A program made the translations under genes and the position numbers. From the NCBI RefSeq assembly GCF_009857835.1, contig NZ_WWCL01000006.1:1-60395 (forward strand): DNA of 60,395 bases. The letters are read 5' to 3'. Every line of letters starts with the position of its first letter. Position 1 is the first letter of the stretch. The notes under the pieces are model-generated. The model ran no database searches and had not been told where the DNA came from. It saw only the letters and a list, made by a program, of their open reading frames with translations. Below, one piece after another: positions 53,041 through 60,395 of this stretch. This DNA comes from Duganella fentianensis (lineage in GTDB: Bacteria > Pseudomonadota > Gammaproteobacteria > Burkholderiales > Burkholderiaceae_D).

Positions 53041-55224
53041 TTAATAGCTAATCGAAATGCCGATATTCACCGAACGCCCCATAGCACGCAGAGGGCGAGG
53101 TGCATTTGTCATATTGGCAGAAACGTATTCCAATCCTCCTAGAGGCAAATCGTATTGACGATTGAATACGTTATCTATGCCAGCATCAAATTTGACAGAA
53201 CTATTGAGCTTGTAGCTAGTGCGATAGTTCGCAACCGAATAACCCGCCGTACCTTGCTCGGCGCGGACAGCATTCAACTTGTCCTTCGCCCCGACGAGCA
53301 CGGTCTCAAGCGTGTTGGACCAGGAACCAAGGGTATGCTCAATGACCAGCCGGGAATTTAATGGCATGATGTTGTAGAGATTTTCACCATTGGTAGTCTT
53401 CCCTCGGGTATAGCTCAAAGAAGCCAGTATGGTCCATTCACCATAAGCTTTGCCGAGCAGCTTCTTTCCCGATACATCGACGCCGTACAGGTAAGCATTC
53501 TGATTGGCAAACGTCAGCGATTGACGCCCCAATATTCCGCTCATGTTGTACGGATTGGTTGACGTATTTGGAACTGCATTGATGTAGTCTTTCACATATG
53601 TATAGAAAGGCGACATCTTCACTTGCCAGTCCCGATGTTCTGCATCATGCCAATCAGCGTTTGCTTTGAAACTGTAGGCCACTTCCGGTTTGAGATTCAA
53701 GTTGCCAACATACGAGTTCAGGTCACCAAACCAGTTATTCATGAGACCGGCCATCATGGCTTCGTTGGACCATGTATAGCGCTCATGCATATTAGGTGAA
53801 CGGGTTTTACGTGAAAAACCACTATCATACGTTGCACTGGAGTTGTTCAGGTAGCGTGCAGAAGCTGTCAAGTCCCAGTTCACATCATTTCGCTTGTGGT
53901 CCTTGGTGTTAAACGTTGCACTATCTGTCTGATAAGCATCGCCAAATGGCGCGTCGGCTTCATAGTAGCCTTGCACCTTACCCGTATTCATGGCCACTCG
54001 TTCGACACGCGCGCCCAGCTGGGTCGATAGTTTATTGCTTAACTTCGTATCTAGTTCCGAGAACAACGCTAGCCGATCTCTCCGTCCGCCGTTTACATTC
54101 CAAAAGGTATTCGGCGCCATTCCCATCGACCCAACAAGTGGAGGCCACCAGTCATTCAACGTGTAACGATGAAACTCATGCCCAAAGCGGACAATCTGGC
54201 TTTCGTTAAGCGGCGCTGTAGCGATGATGGAGTAGCCAAGATCCACCGCATCGGTATCCATGGGCATATAGGAGTCCGCAACGGGGAAGCCTGCAGCTGC
54301 AGCTTTATCTGAAAGTACATCCATCTTATGGCGCACATGCTGACGGAATGCGCGAGCATCTACGGTCCCCCAGTTAAAACTTCCCGCGTAGCTAGCATTG
54401 ATGGAGAAGCTCTTGTTTGAGGTCATATCCATCGACTGATTTGGATACCCTTGAAAGGGGATATCTTGCCAGCCAAGAGCAAGCGTCCACAAGTCTTGGC
54501 CTGACACCGTGGCAAATTTCAGCGCATTGTTTCGTACCTTGTAGCGACTTGCCGCCACTTCCTTTCCTTTTCCATCCTTGTAATTTTCCGCATCTACCGT
54601 ATTTCCCGTGTAGCCTATGCTGAAATTCTCAGTCGCAGCATTTGCCTGGAGGCTCACTCCATTGACGTCCCCATTGCTTCGTTCAAACGCTGTGAAATTA
54701 CCAGAGGTCTTAATTCCTTCATTCGCTTTGGCGAACAGGGGCGGTGTTGACTTCACTGCTATCGCACCGCCAATACTGTCACCGCCTTGACTAACCGGAA
54801 CGATGCCTGCGTACACATTGATTTGGCTGAGTGCCGCTGGGTCAATATACGACAATGCTGGATTCATGTGATTGGGGCACGCAGATGTGATACTCATGCC
54901 ATCAACGGTAATTTTCAGACGGTCGTCGGCCAAGCCGTTGATTGCTGGCAGGCTCGAAACACCACCGCCAGAGTACAAGCTAATGCCTGGCACACCATCT
55001 AAAAGTGTGGCGGTGTCATTGGTAGCTAATCGGCGGGACGACAAATTTTTTCCGTCTATGGACATGCCGAACTCGGACACCTTTTCGCCTATGACGGTTA
55101 CAGTCGGAAGTTGGGGAAGCTGGTTTGCTTCGTGCGCCCAAGCCCCAGAACACAAGGCAAGACCAATTGCGGTGTTCAACATTAAACGAACAGGCACGAG
55201 CGTGTCTGATTTTTTATTTTTCAT
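53041..55224 (-). CDS. OprC/NosA-like TonB-dependent copper receptor
   Basis: The 727-residue receptor has a signal peptide ending AWAHEA, a plug and a barrel ending NIGISISY. The plug contains SACPNHMNPALSYIDP, matching the CxxxM copper site of OprC. Further on HKMDV offers the HxM half of that site. OprC takes up copper in pseudomonads and NosA supplies copper for nitrous oxide reductase. Nearby are a Crp/Fnr regulator and a DUF2946 gene, which fit copper handling. No TonB, ExbB or ExbD is present, so host TonB is needed. Confidence 0.88.
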   Translation of the reverse strand: MKNKKSDTLVPVRLMLNTAIGLALCSGAWAHEANQLPQLPTVTVIGEKVSEFGMSIDGKNLSSRRLATNDTATLLDGVPGISLYSGGGVSSLPAINGLADDRLKITVDGMSITSACPNHMNPALSYIDPAALSQINVYAGIVPVSQGGDSIGGAIAVKSTPPLFAKANEGIKTSGNFTAFERSNGDVNGVSLQANAATENFSIGYTGNTVDAENYKDGKGKEVAASRYKVRNNALKFATVSGQDLWTLALGWQDIPFQGYPNQSMDMTSNKSFSINASYAGSFNWGTVDARAFRQHVRHKMDVLSDKAAAAGFPVADSYMPMDTDAVDLGYSIIATAPLNESQIVRFGHEFHRYTLNDWWPPLVGSMGMAPNTFWNVNGGRRDRLALFSELDTKLSNKLSTQLGARVERVAMNTGKVQGYYEADAPFGDAYQTDSATFNTKDHKRNDVNWDLTASARYLNNSSATYDSGFSRKTRSPNMHERYTWSNEAMMAGLMNNWFGDLNSYVGNLNLKPEVAYSFKANADWHDAEHRDWQVKMSPFYTYVKDYINAVPNTSTNPYNMSGILGRQSLTFANQNAYLYGVDVSGKKLLGKAYGEWTILASLSYTRGKTTNGENLYNIMPLNSRLVIEHTLGSWSNTLETVLVGAKDKLNAVRAEQGTAGYSVANYRTSYKLNSSVKFDAGIDNVFNRQYDLPLGGLEYVSANMTNAPRPLRAMGRSVNIGISISY

Positions 55225-55311
55225 TTAGATATTCCTTAGATGTCTGGAAAATTTTTTATTTCGTATGCTTTTTTGTTTGCGATATGCGTTCAGTCACACA
55301 GGCTTTTCAGA

Positions 55312-55914
55312 TCAGGCAAGCGCCCAATGTTCATTAATTTGCGGCTGACCTACAAAAGACTTCGTTACTCTTCTGGACCGCATTTCCTCTCGCAAAAAAC
55401 CACTTTCGCGAAAACCTGTGATGATGCGAGAAACGGTTTCCGGCGCTGCATTGATAATGCTGGCGATATTCACCAAGCTAGGGATAGTGGTGACTTGGAC
55501 CTCATCCCGCTGTTTGTCATTGCCGTTTGCGACAAGTAGCAGCAAGCGACGAACCCGCTCGTCTACCGTCCCAATGCGCAGACTCGCTGTTTCTCGGCAA
55601 CGCTGATAGTTGCAGAGCGTAGCGTTTCGAAACAGGCTGGCAAGGTGGACGTCATCTCTAACCGTCAATGGTGTCAGAGAGGCGCTGGTAATCGCTTTCA
55701 CGATATCGTCCTGAGCGGCTCCAGCGATGCGTTCAATACCCAAGATATCGCCAGGTAGCGCTAATCGAACGAAGTGCAATGCTTCATCTGCCATTTGGCG
55801 ATCAATGCGCAAGACTCCTTTACTAACGCGCCATAAGGTATTTGTCTGTGAATGTTGCAATTGTTCGCGGGGGCGCAAATGTAACGAAGCTTTATAGATA
55901 TTTATGCTTTGCAT
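55312..55914 (-). CDS. Crp/Fnr family regulator
   Basis: The 200-residue regulator has an N-terminal cyclic-nucleotide-type barrel (HLRPREQLQHSQTNTLWRVS, LPGDILGIERIAGAAQD) and a C-terminal winged helix (LVNIASIINAAPETVSRIIT then GFRESGFL). No N-terminal cysteine cluster of FNR type is visible, so it is not an iron-sulphur oxygen sensor of the classical kind. It is upstream of the copper receptor on the same strand and probably controls it. Confidence 0.85.
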   Translation of the reverse strand: MQSINIYKASLHLRPREQLQHSQTNTLWRVSKGVLRIDRQMADEALHFVRLALPGDILGIERIAGAAQDDIVKAITSASLTPLTVRDDVHLASLFRNATLCNYQRCRETASLRIGTVDERVRRLLLLVANGNDKQRDEVQVTTIPSLVNIASIINAAPETVSRIITGFRESGFLREEMRSRRVTKSFVGQPQINEHWALA

Positions 55915-56231
55915 CTTTTCCTCCTATTACTGCTTTCCCATTCGTCTGGCTAACAGGAATATCTCGTTTCGCGATAGCGAATTTAGGGGCGAGACTTTGC
56001 CTTGCTGAGAGCTAATGGGAAAACAAGATCACGTTGGTGTGTGTCTTCGAGAGTTGCAGAGGTGTGCGGATATCCCACAGGTCGAGCACGGTAAGTTGGC
56101 ACAAACAGATGCAACAGAGCACCGGCTATACCAGTAGTGGACGACTGCTGTTGAAATACGAGGACATTCGGCCTCTGAATCTATCGAATTCTTGTCCCGG
56201 CAGGAATGCCGTGACGACAAATCACAATGGA
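55915..56231. other. Gap with a Crp-type palindrome at 56210-56226
   Basis: Minus-strand TGTGATTTGTCGTCACG has the TGTGA-N6-TCACR form of Crp sites and lies about 300 bp upstream of the regulator gene. The rest shows no coding frame of quality. Confidence 0.35.
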
Positions 56232-56606
56232 TCAGGCCAGAGTAGGCGGGGCGCGTGACTGAGCCGGTGCCCAGACAAATTGGGCTTGCGGTGCTTGTAG
56301 GAATAGACGGGGTACAAATGCAAGTCGGATGATATGGTCGATCAGCGCAACTTGTGGGAGAGTAGGCAAAGCAAGATCGACATGCAACGCACAGTATGGA
56401 CAATCCATTTTAGCGCGGGATTCTGCTGGTTGATCACCATCGGTGTTGGCGACAACCTGCACGAGTTTACTACCTGCTACGCTACAGACCTCCACCCAAT
56501 CACTCTTATTGCTAATGCGCGATATGGTTGGCGCCAGCACCGAGAGTAGCATCGCCAGTGCGGCGAGCCAGAGTGCAAAGCGGTAAATTGTGCGGTGCAT
56601 GAACAT
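56232..56606 (-). CDS. DUF2946 protein
   Basis: The 124-residue protein has an N-terminal membrane segment (YRFALWLAALAMLLSVLAPT) and the DCPYC cysteine motif and following hydrophobic tail that mark DUF2946. The family is often linked with copper receptors and is probably periplasmic and membrane-bound. It is first in the metal block on the minus strand; ATG 56600 is another possible start. Confidence 0.8.
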   Translation of the reverse strand: MFMHRTIYRFALWLAALAMLLSVLAPTISRISNKSDWVEVCSVAGSKLVQVVANTDGDQPAESRAKMDCPYCALHVDLALPTLPQVALIDHIIRLAFVPRLFLQAPQAQFVWAPAQSRAPPTLA

Positions 56607-56906
56607 GCACGGAAGTTTAGCATGAATGTAACGCTATAGACACTTAGTGTGCGCGCCTATAAATCTACAAGACCGAACTAAATTTAGTAATCCTTGTATT
56701 TTTGGGGAGGACAATCTGCCTTTTATGCATAGGATGCTTAATAGCACTCCTTCACCAAAACTGGCCATTCCCATCGTACGATACTTAGGTACAGAATCTC
56801 TCGCCGCAGGTCTAAGTTTACCCCTCGCAGGGCTACTATCCTCCGCTAACGCGCTTTGCTTATTGTTACCCACTAAAGTAGTCTGTTTATCGAGCTAAGT
56901 GAGCGC
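56607..56906. other. 300-bp gap, no supported gene
   Basis: An 83-codon plus-strand frame from a GTG at 56647 lacks a ribosome site and similarity. The metal block's promoter probably lies in the left part. Confidence 0.35.
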
Positions 56907-57464
56907 TTAGTCAGCGCGTATATTTACCTGACCAGTTATATCCGCTTGATATGGCGAAAGGCCTCGCTCGATTAATACACAAGCGATTGCACCTCGATAA
57001 CGGCGGTCTGGGAAAGCGTAATGCAGTTCTCCACCGATTGGTCGAAGCCCCCTGATAAGTTCCTCGTTTGTAAGTGGGGAAAATTTCAGTTTGACTTCAT
57101 GCAACTCATCTAATGTATGCGCAGCGGGGAGATTTTGTATTGCACGCTCGTCCAAAATGAATTTATGCTGAATGTTATTTAGAGCGATGTCCGCTACCTG
57201 CTTTCTGCCGTTCAAATCATAACTTAGGGCATGTTGTATATGAAGAGCGCCGGCAAGGAAGTTCGCAGTTGTACAGAGTACTTTCTCATCTCCGGTGGTA
57301 GCGTTTACCACGATAATCTTCACATATGCAGGTGATGTCGTCACATTTACAAATGAGCCTTGTACGGCAGCGTCATAGCTAGATTTAGATTGAATAAATT
57401 CTTCGGCGCTTGCATTAAGTGCCAAAATAATCGCAACACATGTGATGACGATGTTCTTATTCAT
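56907..57464 (-). CDS. Exported hypothetical protein
   Basis: The 185-residue protein has a signal peptide (MNKNIVITCVAIILALNASA) and a soluble domain with no recognised family. The start at 57464 is chosen for the signal peptide, since the longer frame covers the DUF6434 gene. It is 34 bp after the DUF6434 stop on the same strand. Confidence 0.65.
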   Translation of the reverse strand: MNKNIVITCVAIILALNASAEEFIQSKSSYDAAVQGSFVNVTTSPAYVKIIVVNATTGDEKVLCTTANFLAGALHIQHALSYDLNGRKQVADIALNNIQHKFILDERAIQNLPAAHTLDELHEVKLKFSPLTNEELIRGLRPIGGELHYAFPDRRYRGAIACVLIERGLSPYQADITGQVNIRAD

Positions 57465-57498
57465 AAAATTATATATGGGTGGTTGCATTTGGTCGTAT

Positions 57499-57711
57499 TT
57501 AGCCGCGCTTTGCCCTGCGTATCCATTCGTCGGCCAAGTCGCCCATGTTCTTGGTCGTGCCGTTGTGCACCCACGCCATAAACTCTCGGTCGAACTTGAA
57601 ATCTGGCCCACACTGATGAGAAAGAAAACGCCGAACATTTTGCGTGTTCCTGTAATCAGAGTCGATTTCTGTAGTACGTGAAATTTCTCCGCCATGCCAA
57701 TCGAACTTCAT
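57499..57711 (-). CDS. DUF6434 family protein
   Basis: The 70-residue protein MKFDWHGGEISRTT carries the family hallmarks YRNTQNVRRFLSHQCGPDFK and NMGDLADEWIRR. AGGAGCG lies about 8 bp before the ATG. DUF6434 is frequently fused to SAP-type modules. Role unknown. Confidence 0.8.
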   Translation of the reverse strand: MKFDWHGGEISRTTEIDSDYRNTQNVRRFLSHQCGPDFKFDREFMAWVHNGTTKNMGDLADEWIRRAKRG

Positions 57712-57861
57712 GCTCAATCGCTCCTGAGATTGCCAATGTGTGCGGCGGCTTCTGGGTGAACACGGCCAAAGACGCTCAGAATAGCAGTTTGCTAATCTGT
57801 AAAAATTCACGGATTCTCACACCCGGCCAGGGTAGTCTTATTCACAGAACCTGAATGCAAT

Positions 57862-58047
57862 TCAGCAAGTCTTGATTCGGACGTCACGTACCCTCAATTT
57901 GAAACTTGCGGGCGCAGAAGCGCCACTAGCTACGCCCCAAGCCACGGCCCATCGCATTGATTTACTCTTCTCCTCACGAGTTAAAGCGGTGTCAATCCGG
58001 TCCATGGCGACGCCCATACGAAAGATTCTGTAAGCCTGTTTTGTCAT
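57862..58047 (-). CDS. 61-aa conserved protein beside the serine recombinase
   Basis: It is the paralogue of 17664-17849, with shared MTKQAY, FRMGVAMDRI and SKSMRWAVAWG text. It is divergent to the intact recombinase with a 76-bp gap. The fixed pairing suggests they belong to one element; there is no known domain. Confidence 0.7.
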   Translation of the reverse strand: MTKQAYRIFRMGVAMDRIDTALTREEKSKSMRWAVAWGVASGASAPASFKLRVRDVRIKTC

Positions 58048-58123
58048 CCACCAATTCTCGTCCTATCCTGCAATACAAGCGTTGTGGAAAATCAAGGCAT
58101 CGGCGTTGAGTTTGGAGGACGGG

Positions 58124-59728
58124 ATGGTCAAAAAACTTGGTCTGGCGTCAACATTTGACACCGCGTCTCAGATAACTAATCGGGCGGTTGCATACGTTCG
58201 TATGTCCACTGAGCGTCAAGAATACTCAACAAAAAACCAATTGGATGTAATCGAGAGATATGCCACTGAACACGACTTATCAATTGTGGCAATTTACGAA
58301 GATGCTGGAAAAAGCGGGTTAACCAAAAGCGGGCGGCCAGCTCTTTGCCGCTTGATTGAAGACGTACAAACACGCCACGACTTTGACTTCATTTTGGTGT
58401 ACGACGTAACTCGATGGGGGCGCTTTCAAGACATTGATGAGAGCGCATACTATGAATATCACTGTCGCAGGTACGGCGTATCAATCGCATACTGTGCAGA
58501 GCCCTTTGACAACGATGGGTCGCCGTATTCGGCCATCATGAAAATGCTTAAGCGTGCTGCAGCCGCTGAGTTCAGCCGAGAGTTATCTGTAAAGGTGTTT
58601 GCAGGACAATGCAGGCTCATCCGAATGGGCTATAAGGCAGGCGGCGCAGCCATTTATGGCCTAAGCAGACTACTGGTTGGAAAAGATGGAATTCCTGTTG
58701 GGATACTCAAATCGGGGGAGTGGAAAGCGATACAGAATCAACGAGTGATATTCGCACCAGGCCCTGAAGAGGAAATCGAAATCGTGAACCTGATTTTCAA
58801 GTGGTATGTTGACGATGGTGTCGGCGACCGCCGCATCGCGGCCTTGTTGAACTCACAGAACGTACCGTCAAAATATGGTGGTAAATGGACCAACAATATC
58901 ATTCGGTGCATGCTCAAGAACGAAAAATACATTGGGAACCTTATCTTCAATAAGGCTTCGTTCAAGCTGAAAAACAAGGCCATTAGTAACCCTCCAGAAA
59001 GCTGGGTCAGGTGTGACAACGCATTTCCGGCAATCGTTCCAATTGAACTTTATGATGCAGCCCAAAGGGAGCGCAGACGAAGGAACGGGCACTACTCAAC
59101 AGAAGAACTAATTGCGATTCTTAGGCGAATATATAGAGAAAAAGGGCGGATTTCGAGCAACTTGATTAATCAAGACCCTGACGCTCCCACGGCCACCTTA
59201 TTCTGGTGCCGCTTTGGAGGTATGTTCGAAGCCTACAAACTGGCTGGGATTCCCTATGTCGGAAATGATGAGGAACTTGGGGTGAGAAAGAGAAACTATG
59301 CGTTTAAAGATATCGTTCAGGCCCAAGTCGAGAAGCTCGTGCGCGCAGCAGGTGGGTATAGCGAACGACAGCTAGGCCACTGGGCCACCAATACCTATAG
59401 GATGCGACTAAATGGCTTAGTCAACATCGCAATTCGAGTGCTAAGCTGTCGGCGCGAGCCTAAGTACGGCTATAACCGCTGGTGGGTAAATTCACCTAGC
59501 AAAATAGAGGTAGATTTTTTGATTGCAGCCCAACTCGATAAATCGAACACTGAAATTGTTCGGTATTTCCTCTTTCCACGAGAGGACTTTGGAATGTCGG
59601 ACATTGCATTTACTGAAGATAGCGTAGGTCGGCTTCAGAGTTACTCAACTTCACGCCTAGAGGATTTTTTTGGACCCATCGAAATTCCGGAATCTAAAGA
59701 CGACTCGGGTGTCTTATGGGCCTCTTAG
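58124..59728 (+). CDS. Large serine recombinase, intact
   Basis: The 534-residue recombinase has the resolvase domain with catalytic Ser in YVRMSTERQ, the arginine-bearing helix (AAAAEFSRELSVKV) and a Recombinase domain (AAIYGLSRLL; GVGDRRIAALLN; YIGNLIFNK). A long C-terminal part with a basic DNA-binding region follows. Large serine recombinases integrate and excise phages and islands. ATG 58124 is chosen for the GGAGG just upstream. A truncated paralogue lies at 17926. Confidence 0.9.
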   Translation: MVKKLGLASTFDTASQITNRAVAYVRMSTERQEYSTKNQLDVIERYATEHDLSIVAIYEDAGKSGLTKSGRPALCRLIEDVQTRHDFDFILVYDVTRWGRFQDIDESAYYEYHCRRYGVSIAYCAEPFDNDGSPYSAIMKMLKRAAAAEFSRELSVKVFAGQCRLIRMGYKAGGAAIYGLSRLLVGKDGIPVGILKSGEWKAIQNQRVIFAPGPEEEIEIVNLIFKWYVDDGVGDRRIAALLNSQNVPSKYGGKWTNNIIRCMLKNEKYIGNLIFNKASFKLKNKAISNPPESWVRCDNAFPAIVPIELYDAAQRERRRRNGHYSTEELIAILRRIYREKGRISSNLINQDPDAPTATLFWCRFGGMFEAYKLAGIPYVGNDEELGVRKRNYAFKDIVQAQVEKLVRAAGGYSERQLGHWATNTYRMRLNGLVNIAIRVLSCRREPKYGYNRWWVNSPSKIEVDFLIAAQLDKSNTEIVRYFLFPREDFGMSDIAFTEDSVGRLQSYSTSRLEDFFGPIEIPESKDDSGVLWAS

Positions 59729-59756
59729 TCCTATCGTAAGTCACATTATTCGACCG

Positions 59757-59776
59757 TCCGCTACTGGCCGAAAACA
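59757..59776. repeat. Dispersed GGCCG intergenic tag
   Basis: GTCCGCTACTGGCCGAAAAC lies just after the recombinase gene and matches the tags of the 9.8-16.8 kb region. Confidence 0.4.
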
Positions 59777-59777
59777 G

Positions 59778-59987
59778 TTACCAATGTGGCTCAAGCTCAG
59801 GATATTGTCGTAGGATTGGTCTGAAGAGATGTTCATCACTGGCAGCCATGACCTGGGCAATATGTCTACGCATTTCTCGACGCTCAGGTTCCGATGAAAT
59901 CTGTTCAGATTTATCGATGATGACATTGATTTGAGCGTTCAAGACTAAGACCTCTTTCATTAGTTCTTCTGCTATTTTCTTTTCCAT
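59778..59987 (-). CDS. Small hypothetical protein (69 aa)
   Basis: A charged, mainly helical protein (MEKKIAEELMKEVLVLNAQI). AGGCGAG lies just before the ATG. Family not recognised. It is convergent with the recombinase gene. Confidence 0.6.
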   Translation of the reverse strand: MEKKIAEELMKEVLVLNAQINVIIDKSEQISSEPERREMRRHIAQVMAASDEHLFRPILRQYPELEPHW

Positions 59988-60273
59988 CTCGCCTTTCTAG
60001 GAATGTTGAATTGAGACCTATTCCGGTACCTTCTGCTTAGAAAAATTGAACGACAGTTTGTGGCCGTACCCAGTCGACAGTCAGAGTAGCATCTTGCTCA
60101 GTCAGAAGGTTCACGAATTGTCACGCCAGCCGGAAGCTGCCCAGAAGCGGCCATTCTTCATAACGAGCTCAGCGTCGCCGTACACTTTTTACGAGTCAGT
60201 GGGATTCTTTCGTGCCGTGCGTATCTCCCGTGCCCTATCTAATTTATCCAATATCTCGGACGGCGTCTAGAAG
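59988..60273. other. Gap without a gene
   Basis: Minus-strand scraps such as EEWPLLGSFRLA suggest a decayed frame, but stops are frequent. Nothing can be named. Confidence 0.35.
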
Positions 60274-60395
60274 TGGTCCCGCTTGATTGGACAGTCAAAT
60301 CGTTGGCTTAAGTGGAGCCTTGCGTGAAAAAGCTTATCCACGGCGCCGCTCGCCGCCCCGTGAACAGGGCAAGAGCGTGCGGCACGGTGGGTAAG
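60274..60395 (-). mobile_element. IS3-family element, right end, runs off the window
   Basis: The terminus TGGTCCCGCTTGATTGGACA and the following about 120 bp are the reverse complement of 14375-14505. The transposase would be on the minus strand outside the window. Confidence 0.85.

Noticed and set aside
56029..56403. 124-codon cysteine-rich minus-strand frame
   Set aside because: Overlaps DUF2946 in another frame and has shadow-like composition.

Overview
The window reads as a betaproteobacterial accessory region, most likely Burkholderiales and possibly close to Oxalobacteraceae. That placement is inferred from the look of the EttA, MarR, DUF2867, DUF6434 and DUF4431 proteins and was not tested by any search. 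It is a mosaic of nested mobile elements around a complete plasmid-type replication and partition core. It could be part of a large plasmid, or a chromosome carrying an integrated plasmid.

Layout. 1-3.35 kb: one end of a Tn7-like/Tni-type transposon (tnsA, tniA and the start of tniB, all on the minus strand) that cuts an IS3-family element, which itself cuts ettA. 4.07-7.13 kb: the 3' half of ettA, a YIP1-like membrane protein, a bestrophin and a divergent MarR regulator. Two near-identical palindromes sit about 70 bp upstream of the YIP1 and bestrophin genes. 7.2-17.9 kb: a PHB-depolymerase-like esterase, IS21/IS5/IS6/IS3 debris, a run of small minus-strand hypotheticals (DUF2867, a HEPN-like protein, DUF4431), a HipA/HTH pair and an RsbW-like kinase. 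17.9-21.4 kb: a truncated serine recombinase, a Fic/YhfG pair and a DUF3701-type tyrosine integrase.

21.7-29.6 kb is the replicon core: two hypotheticals, a CoiA-like nuclease, parA-parB with several 16-bp palindromes (candidate parS), a Rep_3 initiator, and an iteron-rich origin with a perfect DnaA box. 30.2-35.5 kb is a tightly overlapping operon of three tyrosine recombinases plus a coiled-coil accessory protein. A further divergent recombinase pair, IS debris and a CAP-domain lipoprotein follow. 40.2-43.2 kb resembles the traK-traL-traM side of an IncP-type transfer region, with nine 11-bp tandem repeats just upstream of traK. 43.6-45.3 kb holds a possible structured RNA and another tyrosine integrase. 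45.3-49.3 kb has several very small genes and a full IS3-family element nested in an istB remnant.

49.3-56.6 kb is an outer-membrane metal-uptake block: a PepSY membrane protein, two TonB-dependent receptors (one with OprC-type copper ligands), a Crp/Fnr regulator and a DUF2946 protein. 56.9-60 kb returns to small hypotheticals plus an intact serine recombinase with the same divergent 61-residue partner seen at 17.7 kb. The window ends inside an IS3-family element whose end is also present, inverted, at 14.5 kb.

How the parts may work together: Rep, iterons, ParAB and palindromes would maintain a replicon; the TraKLM-like proteins and 11-bp repeats could allow mobilization in trans, since no relaxase is in the window. 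Two direct copies of the serine-recombinase/61-aa module bracket about 40 kb containing all of these replicon functions.
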